From Colius striatus (lineage: Eukaryota > Chordata > Aves > Coliiformes > Coliidae), in assembly GCF_028858725.1 (NCBI RefSeq), contig NC_084789.1:42129594-42193593 (forward strand): a stretch of DNA of 64,000 nt, in the 5' to 3' direction. Positions 11,569-22,575 of the stretch are shown here, in pieces. Within the stretch, counting starts at the first letter, position 1; the number at the start of each line of letters is the position of its first letter. The translations under genes and the position numbers were made by a program. The notes beneath the pieces were generated by a model. The model made no database searches and was not told where the DNA came from. It worked only from the letters and a program-made list of their open reading frames with translations.

Positions 11569-12205
11569 TCATAAAATCATTGAATCATAGAATGGTAGGG
11601 TTGGAAGGGACCTTTAGAGATCATCCAGTCCAACTCCTCCTGCTAAAGCAAGTCCACCTAGATCAGGTCACACTGGAACGTGTCCAGGTGGGTTTCGAAG
11701 GCCTCCAGAGCAGGAGCCTCCACACCCTCCCTGGGCAGCCTGGGCCAGGGCTCCCTCACTGAAACAGGGAAAGAGTTTTTCCTTATGGTTAAATGGAAAT
11801 TTTTACGTTCCAACTTTTTTTCATCACCCCTTTTCCTGTCACTGGATACAACACAAAAAGTGATGCCCCAGCCTCCTGACACCCACCATATCCAGATATT
11901 TGTAAGTATGAATGAGCTTCCCCCTCAGTCTCCTCCTCTCCAGACTAAACAGCCCCAGGCCCTGCAGCCTTTCCTTATCAGGAAGATGCTCCAGTGCTCT
12001 GATCATCTTGGTGTCCCTGCACTGGCCTCTATCCAGCAGTTCCCTGTCCCTCTGGAGCTGGTGAGCCCAGAACTGGACACAGGACTCTAGATGAGGCCTC
12101 AACAGGGCAGAGCAGAGGGAGAGCAGAACCTCCCTTGACTTGCTGGCCACACTCTTCTTGAGTCCTATCCTATGGGTGGAATCGCGTCCCCTGGACCAAA
12201 GCATA
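11569..12205 (-). mobile_element. CR1 LINE 3' fragment with ORF2 C-terminus
   Basis: Read on the minus strand it encodes the end of the CR1 ORF2 protein (motifs like LLSLCSALLRPHLESC, LGLFSLERRRLRG, PWPRLPREGVEAP). It ends in the tail repeat (tcataga/atcatagaat near 11569-11592). 5' truncated, with several disruptions. Confidence 0.9.
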
Positions 12206-12439
12206 TCTCTTTTGCCCCCTTAGTTGGAGAGGTCACCATTCTGTTTAACACTATAGTACACGTGTTCACAAGATGCACGTAGCCCAGTGTGGTGGCTGTG
12301 CTGCCCCAGAGAGCAGCTTCCCCTCAGAAGGGGTTGGCCAGTCTGATGCTTCCCCAGGCTGCTTCTCTCGAGTGCTTCGCCTTGGATGGGGTTAGAGAGT
12401 GTCACCCAATGCCATCCTGGCTTGCAGCAGATATAGCGT

Positions 12440-13008
12440 GACCAGGTGGCCCAGTGCAGTGATTGTCCCCCTGTGCTGGGCCCTGGGGAGGCTGCAGCTC
12501 CAGGGCTGTGTTCAGTGCTGGGCCCCTCACTCACTACCAGAGGGACACTGAGGGGCTGCAGCGTGGCCAGAGCTGGGCACAGAGCTGGGGAAGGGGCTGG
12601 AGCACAAGGGGCTGGGGAGGGGCTGAGGGAATGGGGATGTTGAGCCTGGAGAAGAGGAGGCTGAGGGGAGACAGCAGCACTCTGCAGCTCCCTCACAGGG
12701 AGTTACAGTGAGCTGAGGGTTGATCTCTCCAGTAATGAATGAGATAGGACATGAGGAAATGAGTTCAAGTTGCCCCAGAGGAGATTTAGGTTGGAGATTA
12801 GGAAGAACTTTCACCAAGGGGTTGTTCAGCACTGGAATGGGCTGCCCGGGTAGGTGGTGGAGTCCCCATCCCTGGAGACATTTAAAACATGCACAGATGA
12901 GGTGCTGAGGGACATGCTTTAGTTTGGTGATGGGCTCGGTAGCATTGTTAGTGTTTGGATTTGCTCTTAAAGGTCTTGTCCAACCAAAATGATTCCATGA
13001 TTTTATGA
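12440..13008 (+). mobile_element. CR1 LINE 3' fragment
   Basis: Plus-strand CR1 of a different subfamily. It includes the SLEKRRLRGD-encoding segment near 12,640-12,670, a stretch like ggaatgggctgcccgggtag, and a tail ending ttccatgattttatg at about 13,008. Confidence 0.85.
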
Positions 13009-13985
13009 CCAGGACAGCCCATGATGCACACTGTCCATAAAGAAACTGTTGAACTTTGCAAGTTTCACAAGAAGTAATTACACAAATGCTGCCAGTTGTA
13101 GGGAAGCAAAGTCACCTTACCAGAGCCTTGGTGAAATTCGGCTGTAGAAATGAGGCAGATGCAGCTGACAAGTGTTGGAATCTTTTGTGTTATCTGTGTG
13201 GAAGCTGGGGGTGGTGGGACCCTGGCCAGCCCAGCTTGCTGTGAGGATCTCTGTTTCTCAGTGCCATCAACTCAGCTCCAACGATCTGTAAAGTGTGAAG
13301 TCGTGGCTCAAATGATCACAATCCTGCACCTATTCCAGTACGCAGATTTCTTGGGATCCCAAGGGACCACAAAGTGCAGCTCATAAGGTTCCTGGGTGGC
13401 CACCTAGAGTATTAGCACTGGGTAGTCGTGGGTTTGGTTTGGAATTATTGGTGCAGCCAGAGAAATGACTTTGAATGGCCAAGTTCAAACTCACGGAATA
13501 TTGTCTAATATTGTCTCTGGTCTTTCCCATGAATTGCCAGGAAGTAGTTTGGGCAACACTGGGATTCAGCTTGTGGTTTCTGGAAGAGTGTGTGGCTTTG
13601 TGATTGTGTCTGGAGAGACTATTCGCAGTACTGACTGCACACTCCATGACATTTGGAAGGACTCTCTGCTCCCTCCTGCCAAGGTTCTACCTGTCCTGTT
13701 GTTTTTCAGTAGGACAAGACTCCAAATCTCTAGTGGAAAGCTCAAGCTGGGAATGTACCAACAGGCAGATGTAGGGAGCTGCTCATCAGAAGGAGAATCC
13801 TAGCAAAGGATGTCACATAACTGCAGACTTAACCTCTGCTCTGAAGGCTTAGGATGGGCTGAGGTCTCTGGCTGAGCTTAGCAAACAGCAAATTGCTTGT
13901 TGTGGGAAAGTATTTTCCAAAGCTGTAGATCTGGCCTGCAGCATCTTCCATCTGGCACTTTTCATTGACAGAATGTGTAGCACAT
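13009..13985. other. Unassigned intergenic sequence
   Basis: No gene, repeat family or RNA recognised. Open frames are short and carry no family motif. Confidence 0.5.
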
Positions 13986-13987
13986 GT

Positions 13988-14112
13988 AAGACCCAGTGAC
14001 AGTGAGAGCACAGTGCGGAGGCCAGAGCCACCTGCCAGGGAGCGCTGATGGAGCTGTGGGCGCAGCAGCAGTTCCCAGGGCCACCCCCAGCACAGATAGG
14101 TAGCTGACACCT
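13988..14112. repeat. Unidentified 125-bp element, diverged copy at about 19,885-20,010
   Basis: About 125 bp here (gaggccagagccacctgcca and following) aligns with 19,885-20,010 with scattered differences and no large gaps. Both copies lie downstream of minus-strand keratins. On the minus strand this copy could encode a V-segment-like end (EVSATYLC), but the other copy lacks that Cys. Identity unknown. Confidence 0.45.
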
Positions 14113-14129
14113 CACTCTCCAGTGCTTCT

Positions 14130-14930
14130 CTCCTCATGTTGAAACCCATTTTCCCTGCTGCCTGCCTGATATGGTCACTGCTGTTTCTTTTTTCTTGCCT
14201 AGGGTTACAAAACACTTTGTTCCTAATCATCCAGAGTCTTAACTCCAATCTTACCTCTCACATGTTTACAGATGCTGTCTTTACCAGTGCAACGTCCCCC
14301 CTTTGAGCCTTCCTAAATTCAGTTTCTGGGAGTCTCACTTCAACTGGGTAATGTTGATCATATTTTTCACTTCCAGGTTTCAAGATACAAAAGTCACAGT
14401 CAGTGAGACGACTCCCATAAAGAGTTGTCTGACCCATGACAAGTTTGGGTTAAGGCCAGTAAGTTAGCCAGGACCAGTGAGGTCCCTCCTCTCTTTTAAC
14501 ATTTTTGTGGCCAAATGATGTAGCTGGCTGATTTTAACACATTCCTTTGAATTCTTCACACCCATGTTAGTTTATTCTTTGACTTTGGTTGCATTTGAAC
14601 CCTTACAAGAGCCAGAGAAAGGGCCTCTGGCCACTTTAAAGATGTTTCTTGACATCTCTTCCTGATTTGTCGTTTTAGAGTTTGATTCACTCTTTCTACT
14701 GCTCCACTGGATTGTGGCCTCCATGGGGGTGTGTAAATCTTACTCAGTACCCAGGACTTTCCTTAGTTGTTGGATTATATCTGCAACAACATGCGGGCCT
14801 CGGTCTGATGACATTCCTATTGGCATCCCAAATCTTGGTAGTATCTCTTTGGTCATCTCCTTAAGTTTGGTCTTCTCCATGGGGCTCTTTCAGTTTAGAG
14901 AGCCTCTCTGTCTGCTTTGTAAGCACTGGA
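14130..14930 (-). mobile_element. Broken class I (gammaretrovirus-like) ERV fragment
   Basis: Fossil pol fragment covering the C-terminal integrase region and some following sequence. No LTRs seen. It is broken, with several disruptions. It is shared with the inverted copy at about 23,010-23,815, so it inserted before that duplication. Confidence 0.75.
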
Positions 14931-15365
14931 AGAATGTGATGAGCCCCCATCTCTGAGCATTCTGTTCTAACAAGAGAAAAGACCAAACTGACCAAACTCC
15001 TTCAGTCTGTTCAGCAGCAGACACACCTGGGTGAAGCTGACAACAAACCCAACGCTCCCAGCCTGGCTGGAGCCAGTGGAAGCCTTTGTCCATGTGATAA
15101 AAAGACTGGAAAAGCAGTGGCAGAAGGAAGGAGGACTTGGAGGCCCAGGCTTGGATGCAGCACGACTTTAATGGGTCCAAAGATGAGAAGGGGGTGTCTC
15201 AGAGAGAGCACCAGAGGCAGCCAGCAAGAGCTGGCCTTGGGAGAAGGGGAAAGTCAACAGCAAAGGAAAGAGAGAGAGGAGAGCAGAGCCCTGAAGCTCA
15301 GTCTCGTGCCCGGCACCATGTTGCGAGGCCTTGAAGGTTCTTGGCCAAGGAGGGTGCCGGCAGCT

Positions 15366-15659
15366 TTAGCAGGGGCATCTGCTGCCACAGTAGCGGCTGG
15401 TGATGCAGGAGAGGTCAAAGCCCCCGGAGGAGATGGGCACTCCCTGGCTGCTGAGGATGCTGCCAGCGGCGGCGGAGGTGGAGGAGCCCACAACGGTGTT
15501 CTGAGGGAAGGAGCTGAGGATGGGGCCGGGCAGGGTCACCACCACAGCGGAGGGCTGGATGATGATGTTGGAGTCCTGGCACTGCCTGCAGCAGGGCTCA
15601 GTGCAGCTGTTGGCCAGCGGGGTCGGGCCGCAGGGCTGGCAGGGGCTGCAGCAGGACAT
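15366..15659 (-). CDS. Feather beta-keratin, 97 aa (MSCCSPC subgroup, minus strand)
   Basis: Differs from the array-1 type by a more cysteine-rich head ([17 protein letters not shown]), SNIIIQPS in the beta core and a tail ending [10 protein letters not shown]. Exon 2 begins at 15679; the intron is 15680-15976 (297 bp) and exon 1 is 15977 to about 16020. TATA (minus) at 16037-16043. Polyadenylation ATTAAA (minus) at 15167-15172. It is head-to-head with its near-identical inverted copy at 17488. The in-frame ATG upstream at 15779 lies in the intron and is not the start. Confidence 0.93.
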   Translation of the reverse strand: MSCCSPCQPCGPTPLANSCTEPCCRQCQDSNIIIQPSAVVVTLPGPILSSFPQNTVVGSSTSAAAGSILSSQGVPISSGGFDLSCITSRYCGSRCPC

Positions 15660-16036
15660 GGCTTCGGGATGGAGGTGACCTGGGAGAGAACGGGGCGGGG
15701 GGAAGCAGAGGCCGGGGCCACGTGAGAAGCAGCACTGCACCCAGCCACAGTGGAGACAAGGCACCTCCTGGCCCAGCACACGCTGCCCAGCTCAGAGCCC
15801 CTCTGAGCAGCCACCTCAACTGAGTCCCAGCCTGTGTCTGCAGAAGCCCCTCTGTCCCCTTCCCTCCCTGCTGAGAAGCGGCTGCCAGCCCCAGGCTCGC
15901 ACAGCCCCTCTCACAGCAGCCGTGCCCGAGGAAAGCCCTGATGGTGGAGGAGGAGGACAAGAGGCTTCACACTCACCTGGATCCCAAGGAGCAGGAGGCG
16001 AGAGAAGTGGATGAGAGAGCAGAGAGCTGGGCTGCC

Positions 16037-16215
16037 TTTTATAGCAGCCCGGCCCTGCCTCGGGCCCAGAGGCACGCTTTCCGGAGCAGTAATTTCCTGA
16101 CAAGCTCATGAGCAACGCAAACCATCTCCGCTAATGGCCTGGGCAGCGTCCTGGTTTCCTGCACTGCTGCCTTTTCATTTCCTGGCTTGTGCCACGTGCT
16201 TCCCATCGGAAGGCT
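16037..16215 (-). promoter_or_regulatory. Keratin promoter (TATA 16037-16043)
   Basis: Minus strand TATAAAA. Upstream blocks include AAATTACTGC, GGTTTGCGTTGC at about 72 bp from the TATA, GCCATTAG, GGAAACC, and GGAAATGAAAAGGCAGCA at about 16,160. Confidence 0.75.
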
Positions 16216-16286
16216 TCTGTCAGTGCCGGGAGGAGAGGCCCGAGGATTGCCGAGGCACACGGACGTCAGTGCGGCACAAGACTCAG

Positions 16287-16860
16287 CCCAGGCGCTGAAG
16301 GCTCAGTGTGGAGGCAGCACCTCGGCCGTTCCTGTAGACTCGTTTGTGGCAGAGCTGTCGGGCCGTGGCACCGCTCTCACGTTTCTGCTCTGCGTGCCCA
16401 AGGAATGACACCTGAGAGGACATCCCACGTCCTTTGCTCTTGCTCCCGGCTTCTGTCTGTGCACTCGCCGTGGTGAGCAGTGTGACCTGTCACGCATTCC
16501 CCTCTGCTGCCTTGCGGGGAGGAGGCAGAAAACCAGCAAGAAGCAGGAGGTGGGGGCAGGCGTTTTGAGTTTTGGGTTTTTTTTCACAATACCTGACTCT
16601 GTTCTGATCGCTGGGAGTTCTCCCAAACTCATTCTGCCCAAGCTAGTCTGCTTTGCCCAAGATGGCAATTGCTGAGCCATCTACTTGGTCCTTCTCTAAC
16701 CCCACGAGCATTTCGTCGTGTTTGTCTCTCCCCTTCCCTGTTCAGGAGGGGCAGCAACAGAGAGGCTTTGGTGGGCACCTGGTACCCAGCCAGGGCTGAA
16801 CCTCCACACGCCCAGAGGTTGCTCTGCTGTCAGATGTTGGAGTGAGGCAACTCTGTGGAG
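16287..16860. other. Palindrome spacer
   Basis: 574 bp between the two arms, without a recognised gene or repeat. It contains a short T run at 16,575-16,585. Confidence 0.5.
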
Positions 16861-16949
16861 CTGAGTCTTGTGCCGCACTGACGTCCGTGTGCCTCGGCAA
16901 TCCTCGGGCCTCTCCTCCCGGCACTGACAGAAGCCTTCCGATGGGAAGC

Positions 16950-17110
16950 ACGTGGCACAAGCCAGGAAATGAAAAGGCAGCAGTGCAGGAAACCAGGACG
17001 CTGCCCAGGCCATTAGCGGAGATGGTTTGCGTTGCTCATGAGCTTGTCAGGAAATTACTGCTCCGGAAAGCGTGCCTCTGGGCCCGAGGCAGGGCCGGGC
17101 TGCTATAAAA
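16950..17110 (+). promoter_or_regulatory. Keratin promoter (TATA 17104-17110)
   Basis: Mirror copy of the promoter at 16037-16215, with the same spacing of blocks. Confidence 0.75.
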
Positions 17111-17487
17111 GGCAGCCCAGCTCTCTGCTCTCTCATCCACTTCTCTCGCCTCCTGCTCCTTGGGATCCAGGTGAGTGTGAAGCCTCTTGTCCTCCTCCTC
17201 CACCATCAGGGCTTTCCTCGGGCACGGCTGCTGTGAGAGGGGCTGTGCGAGCCTGGGGCTGGCAGCCGCTTCTCAGCAGGGAGGGAAGGGGACAGAGGGG
17301 CTTCTGCAGACACAGGCTGGGACTCAGTTGAGGTGGCTGCTCAGAGGGGCTCTGAGCTGGGCAGCGTGTGCTGGGCCAGGAGGTGCCTTGTCTCCACTGT
17401 GGCTGGGTGCAGTGCTGCTTCTCACGTGGCCCCGGCCTCTGCTTCCCCCCGCCCCGTTCTCTCCCAGGTCACCTCCATCCCGAAGCC

Positions 17488-17781
17488 ATGTCCTGCTGCA
17501 GCCCCTGCCAGCCCTGCGGCCCGACCCCGCTGGCCAACAGCTGCACTGAGCCCTGCTGCAGGCAGTGCCAGGACTCCAACATCATCATCCAGCCCTCTGC
17601 TGTGGTGGTGACCCTGCCCGGCCCCATCCTCAGCTCCTTCCCTCAGAACACCGTTGTGGGCTCCTCCACCTCCGCCGCCGCTGGCAGCATCCTCAGCAGC
17701 CAGGGAGTGCCCATCTCCTCCGGGGGCTTTGACCTCTCCTGCATCACCAGCCGCTACTGTAGCAGCAGATGCCCCTGCTAA
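17488..17781 (+). CDS. Feather beta-keratin, 97 aa (MSCCSPC subgroup, plus strand)
   Basis: Exon 1 ends at 17170 (ATCCAG|GTGAGT), the intron is 17171-17467 and the ATG follows a 20-bp leader in exon 2. ATTAAA at 17975-17980. It differs from the gene at 15366 by one tail residue (YCSSRCPC in place of YCGSRCPC). The shared 3'UTR stops matching its relatives at about 18,021, so this copy did not carry the ERV-containing flank. Confidence 0.93.
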   Translation: MSCCSPCQPCGPTPLANSCTEPCCRQCQDSNIIIQPSAVVVTLPGPILSSFPQNTVVGSSTSAAAGSILSSQGVPISSGGFDLSCITSRYCSSRCPC

Positions 17782-18021
17782 AGCTGCTGGCACCCTCCTT
17801 GGCCAAGAACCTTCAAGGCCTCGCAACATGGTGCCGGGCACGAGACTGAGCTTCAGGGCTCTGCTCTCCTCTCTCTCTTTCCTTTGCTGTTGACTTTCCC
17901 CTTCTCCCAAGGCCAGCTCTTGCTGGCTGCCTCTGGTGCTCTCTCTGAGACACCCCCTTCTCTTCTTTGGACCCATTAAAGTTGTGCTGCATCCAAGCCT
18001 GGGCCTCCGAGTCCTCTTTCC

Positions 18022-19384
18022 TTACAAGGTGGTTCTTCCACTCTGCTCAGCGAAAAGCTCTAGGAGGGGGAGCATGGGAAGCCTTGGCACTGGTTTTTGC
18101 TTGGTGTCCTTTCCCTTGGAGGTGACAAAGCCCTCCCACAGCCCAGGTTCATCGGTGGGCACGTGGCTCCAAGGGCTGGCAGGTGTGGGGATGCGAAACA
18201 ACGGTGTCTGGGGACAGCCCCCAGCCTCAGCTCCACCTTCTCCCCTGCATTACCTGCTCAAGGGTCAATGGCCAGCACACATGGGCACAGGTCGTAAAGG
18301 TACCTCAAGCAGTCCTTCAGTGCCTGGCTGGGCCCAGCTGCTGTCCACACATGCAGGGCTGAGGGAATTCACATGTTAGGACTTGTATAAGTCACCAAAC
18401 AGAGTCCCCACTCACTCTGAACCCAACACCCCACTGTTGGGTTCAGCCCACTGTTGGGTCCCAGTGAGGCCCCAGGAGAGTATCCAGTGCTCAAAACCCA
18501 TGGCTGCTCTGTGACACTTTGTCCTCCAAGCTTGGGCAGCTTTTATGGGCCTCTAAGGCTGCACCACGACCACAGCCTGTCTTTGCCCTGGAAAGGCTCT
18601 GTGCAAGAGCAGCCAGCCCTCCATCACCCATGGGCCACTTTGATAACGTACTGAGGAAGGGGAGCTGCTGACCTCCTTGCAGGAGGTTGGTTGGCATGCT
18701 GACTTGCACCCACCCAAAGCCTGCTCAGGGATCCCAGCAGCAGGGACTAAACCTTTCCCTTAGCTCAGCACACCTTCCAACCCCTCACAAGCAAAGACAG
18801 AGACAGGAGAAAGGAAAACCTGCTGAGAGGGAAGGAAATGTGTTAGGACAGAACCAAAAGGACATGCTCCTTGTGCAGACAAAAAGTGTCCACCTGCTAA
18901 TTAGCATGTTGACTAGAGCGTGTTTGCCAGTAACCGATGCTGGAAGGAAGTTCATCAGCTCAGCTTCCCTTCTTCTTCCTCACCTCGGCATTTACAGCTT
19001 GCGTTGAGCTTGTCCCAGCGTCACAGCCCAGTGCTGTGCATGACTCCCTGCACAGGAGCTCTGGCTGGCTCCACAGCCCCCCTTTTCCATAAGCAGTGTA
19101 CAGGCACCAGGGAGATGCAAGGTTTCACGTGTTCATTTCTTTGTCGCTGTATTTGTAGTGAGCACCCAAGTTTGTCAAGCCGGCTCGTTCCACCTGTCAT
19201 GTTTTTCCTCACGTGTAGATAGGGGCAGGCGGAATGCGTTGAACTGACCTGTGAGCTTCAACTCCAAAGCAGTCTTTTTCTTTCCTTTAGGAGGGAACAA
19301 GCCCCTAAACCTGTCAAAACACCTTAGTCAAGAGCAGCCAGGCAAGGCTCTTTTCACTTTGTAACAGTGGGGATTTGGGAACAG
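18022..19384. other. Unassigned intergenic sequence
   Basis: No gene recognised. A short local duplication of the words cactgttgggttc/cactgttgggtcc is seen near 18,430-18,465. Confidence 0.5.
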
Positions 19385-19485
19385 AAGGGAAGGGAAGGGA
19401 AGGGAAGGGAAGGGAAGGGAAGGGAAGGGAAGGGAAGGGAAGGGAAGGGAAGGGAAGGGAAGGGAAGGGAAGGGAAGGGAAGGGA
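19385..19485 (+). repeat. (AAGGG)n microsatellite, about 20 copies
   Basis: Uninterrupted pentamer run of about 100 bp, purine rich on the plus strand. Its apparent long frames (FPSLPFPSLPF on the minus strand) are repeat artefacts. Confidence 0.97.
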
Positions 19486-19884
19486 AAGCAGTAAGAGACA
19501 AGGCAATAAGAAGCAAGGCCAGGCAAGGGAAAAAACCTGAATGCCAAGCCAGATGGAGGGCACGGGAAGGTGTAGAGCTCTTTGGTGAATGGTGCTCTTG
19601 GATTGTTCTCCACACACAAGCATCACTTTGCTTTTCTTTACACAGTGCCCATAGGTAATGACTATGGGTGCAATTCCTCTGCCATCAAAGCGCTGCAGAA
19701 ACAACAGCTTGCAGTGGGAGTCACAGAGGGAAGTGCACAAGTAACAGCCCCACTCCCTTCCTCGGCTGAGGGACCAGGTCTGGTGTCCAGAGGAGCACCT
19801 GGGAGAGATGTCAGGGAGGAGCACAGTGGGTGTGAGCAGCGACCTCTCATCCACCCGCCACCGCTCCCACGACAGGGACAGGGA

Positions 19885-20010
19885 CAGGTACCCTTCTGAG
19901 GCCAGAGCCGCCTGCCAGGGAGGGCTGATGGAGCACTGGGCCGCAGCAGCAGCTGCCAGGGCCACCGCCAGCGCAGATGGGCAGCCGGCACCTCGCTCTG
20001 CTGCCCGGCA
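19885..20010. repeat. Second copy of the unidentified 125-bp element
   Basis: Aligns with 13,988-14,112 and is more GC rich. It lies about 280 bp past the polyadenylation signal of the keratin at 20671. Confidence 0.45.
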
Positions 20011-20670
20011 CCTGCGGGGCTGCTGGAAGGCTGAGCTGGGCGTCTGCGTGCAGGGGGCAGCCGCACAGGCCCTGACGGCTGCTGAGGGACATCTTGCTGA
20101 GCTGCAAGGGACGGTGTCTCGGCAGCAGCACACTGCCCGTGTCTCGCCCTGCCCTGCCCTTGCTGCAGGAGTGCCCACAGCTCTGCTGTGGCATGCGAGG
20201 TCTCCGTGGGGGGACACCTTTCCCGCTGGCAGCCGGGCAGAGCGTCCGCAGGGAGAAGGAGCACGCAGAGGCCCAGACTGCGATGCAGCAGAACTTTAAT
20301 GAGTTGCAAGAGAGAAAGGAGGCCCTCTGAGTGGGGCCTGCAGTGCGGGAAACAGAAGGCATAGCTAGGAGTCTTTGCCCCTGGGCCGGGTGATGGGCAT
20401 CGGCTCGCCTGCCGCTGAGAGGCCCTTAGCAGGCGATCACAGCCCAGGGGAGCAGAAGACAAGAGAGAAAAGAGAGAGAAGGAGGAGAAACAGGCAAGTT
20501 AGACAGGGGCCATGTTCCCAGAGAGCCCAGGCGCTCCTCTTCTGCCTTCCTTTGCAGGTGGAGCCACGGATGCTCAGTCCCTCTGAAAGCCATGGCCAGG
20601 ATCTCCGTGTTCCGTTCAGTACCGTCTTTGGAGTTCAGGGAGTCCGTGTGTGGGGCCACCAGCATCAGTT

Positions 20671-20973
20671 TTAGCAGGGACATCTGCTGCCACAGTAGCG
20701 GCTGGTGATGCAGGAGAGGTCAAAGCCCCCAGAGGAGATGGGCACTCCCTGGCAGCTGAGGATGCTGCCAGCAGCAGCAGAGGTGGAGGAGCCCACAACG
20801 GTGTTCTGAGAGAAGGAGCTGAGGATGGGGCCGGGCAGGGTCACCACCACAGCAGAGGGCTGGATGATGATGTTGGAGTCCTGGCACTGCCTGCAGCAGG
20901 GCTCAGTGCAGCTGTTGGCCAGCGGGGTCGGGCCGCAGGGCTGGCAGGACTGGCACTGGTCACAGCAGGACAT
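20671..20973 (-). CDS. Feather beta-keratin, 100 aa (MSCCDQC subgroup, minus strand)
   Basis: Three residues longer than the MSCCSPC type because of an extended head ([13 protein letters not shown]). It has an additional Cys in the core tail (ILSCQG where relatives have ILSSQG) and SSFSQN where relatives have SSFPQN. Exon 2 begins at 20993; the intron is 20994-21290 and exon 1 is 21291 to about 21335. The TATA-like GATAAAA is at 21351-21357 (minus). ATTAAA (minus) at 20295-20300. Divergent with the keratin at 22282. Confidence 0.92.
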   Translation of the reverse strand: MSCCDQCQSCQPCGPTPLANSCTEPCCRQCQDSNIIIQPSAVVVTLPGPILSSFSQNTVVGSSTSAAAGSILSCQGVPISSGGFDLSCITSRYCGSRCPC

Positions 20974-21350
20974 GGCTGGGGCTGGAGGTGCAGCTGGGAG
21001 AGAATGGGGCAGAGAGGAGCACGGGGCTGTGTGAGGAGCAGCCTGTCCGCCCAGCACAAGGCAGACAAGGCATGTGCTGGCTGGGCATTGGCAACTGTGC
21101 AAGGAGGCCCACGTGCCTCTTTGTCTGTCCGTCTGGGCAGCGAGCACAGAGAGACAGACTCTGAAATGCTCTTTCCTAGCCACGAGCCCAAGAGTCCCCC
21201 CAGCCCAGTCCCAGCCCCTCTCCACGCCAAACCTCCCCCACGCTTCCCGGCAGCTCCAAGCCCCTGGACAGGACGGAGCGTGCAACTCACTTGCTTCCAA
21301 AGGAGAGGAAGGAGACTGAAGTGGCTGAGAGAGGAAAGACCTACGATGGC

Positions 21351-21500
21351 TTTTATCCTGCTCCAGCACTGCCCCAGGTCCAGAGGAAACCTTTTGGGAA
21401 GCAATAATTTCCTGAGCAGCTCCTCAGCAATGCAAAGCATCCCAGATAATGATATGGCCTGTGATTTTGGTTCATTTTTTTTCTCTTATCTTGCCTTCTT
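21351..21500 (-). promoter_or_regulatory. Keratin promoter, GATAAAA type
   Basis: GATAAAA at 21351-21357 (minus) replaces TATAAAA. An octamer-like CTTTGCAT (minus) sits at 21430-21437, about 74 bp upstream, and ATCATTATC lies near 21,447. The distal part is AT rich (runs of T at 21,475-21,515). Confidence 0.6.
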
Positions 21501-21649
21501 TTTTTTTTTTGCCTTACAGGCCAGGAAGATCTCTGTGCAGACCTGCTGGTAGAGCAAGAGCCAGGCTACAGAGCTGCGAGAGCAGCTTCTCTTCTGTACA
21601 GATTTGATGTCAGTGCCATCTTGAGAACCACAACCCACAGGTTCCAATC

Positions 21650-21757
21650 ACCAGCGCCCAGAATCCCAGATTCGGTGAGGTTGGCAGCTGCCTCTGGAGA
21701 TGGTCCAGTCCAACTGTCCTGCTCGGAGCAGAGTCAACCAGAGCTGGTTGATGATGA
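21650..21757 (-). mobile_element. CR1 LINE 3'-end fragment at a duplication breakpoint
   Basis: Reads cagaatcccagattcggtga, then ggtccagtccaactgtcctg, typical of a reversed CR1 tail. It ends exactly where the duplicated keratin arm begins (21758). Confidence 0.75.
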
Positions 21758-21904
21758 AGGAAATGAAAAGGCAGCAGTGCAGGAAACCAGGACGCTGCCC
21801 AGGCCATTAGCGGAGATGGTTTGCGTTGCTCATGAGCTTGTCAGGAAATTACTGCTCCGGAAAGCGTGCCTCTGGGCCCGAGGCAGGGCCGGGCTGCTAT
21901 AAAA
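21758..21904 (+). promoter_or_regulatory. Keratin promoter (TATA 21898-21904)
   Basis: Same blocks as at 16950-17110, but the duplication starts at AGGAAATGAAAAGG, so sequence further upstream differs. Confidence 0.75.
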
Positions 21905-22281
21905 GGCAGCCCAGCTCTCTGCTCTCTCATCCACTTCTCTCGCCTCCTGCTCCTTGGGATCCAGGTGAGTGTGAAGCCTCTTGTCCTCCTCCTCCACCAT
22001 CAGGGCTTTCCTCGGGCACGGCTGCTGTGAGAGGGGCTGTGCGAGCCTGGGGCTGGCAGCCGCTTCTCAGCAGGGAGGGAAGGGGACAGAGGGGCTTCTG
22101 CAGACACAGGCTGGGACTCAGTTGAGGTGGCTGCTCAGAGGGGCTCTGAGCTGGGCAGCGTGTGCTGGGCCAGGAGGTGCCTTGTCTCCACTGTGGCTGG
22201 GTGCAGTGCTGCTTCTCACGTGGCCCCGGCCTCTGCTTCCCCCCGCCCCGTTCTCTCCCAGGTCACCTCCATCCCGAAGCC

Positions 22282-22575
22282 ATGTCCTGCTGCAGCCCCT
22301 GCCAGCCCTGCGGCCCGACCCCGCTGGCCAACAGCTGCACTGAGCCCTGCTGCAGGCAGTGCCAGGACTCCAACATCATCATCCAGCCCTCTGCTGTGGT
22401 GGTGACCCTGCCCGGCCCCATCCTCAGCTCCTTCCCTCAGAACACCGTTGTGGGCTCCTCCACCTCCGCCGCCGCTGGCAGCATCCTCAGCAGCCAGGGA
22501 GTGCCCATCTCCTCCGGGGGCTTTGACCTCTCCTGCATCACCAGCCGCTACTGTGGCAGCAGATGCCCCTGCTAA
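22282..22575 (+). CDS. Feather beta-keratin, 97 aa (MSCCSPC subgroup, plus strand, second copy)
   Basis: The protein equals the minus-strand gene at 15366. Exon 1 ends at 21964, the intron is 21965-22261 (297 bp) and exon 2 carries the whole CDS. ATTAAA at 22769-22774. Its 3' flank continues into the duplicated ERV fragment. Confidence 0.93.
   Translation: MSCCSPCQPCGPTPLANSCTEPCCRQCQDSNIIIQPSAVVVTLPGPILSSFPQNTVVGSSTSAAAGSILSSQGVPISSGGFDLSCITSRYCGSRCPC

Larger units (their letters stand above)
14123..16183. repeat. Inverted segmental duplication, left arm (2,061 bp)
   Basis: Reverse complement of 21758-23818, with coordinates summing to 37,941 throughout (no net length change). Only rare base differences were seen, for example near 14,410. 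It includes a keratin, its promoter, its 3' flank and an ERV fragment. Confidence 0.9.
15126..16286. repeat. Palindrome left arm (1,161 bp) around divergent keratins
   Basis: Reverse complement of 16861-18021; start codons, TATA boxes and polyadenylation signals pair at a constant coordinate sum of 33,147. The arms are nearly identical. A 574-bp unpaired spacer (16287-16860) separates them. Confidence 0.92.
16861..18021. repeat. Palindrome right arm (1,161 bp)
   Basis: Pairs with 15126-16286. The match ends near 18,021, after the keratin polyadenylation site. Confidence 0.92.

Noticed and set aside
19641-19680. CACAGTG followed by a palindromic ccatag...ctatgg as a J or D segment signal
   Set aside because: No nonamer at 12 or 23 bp and no J-type FGxG coding motif.
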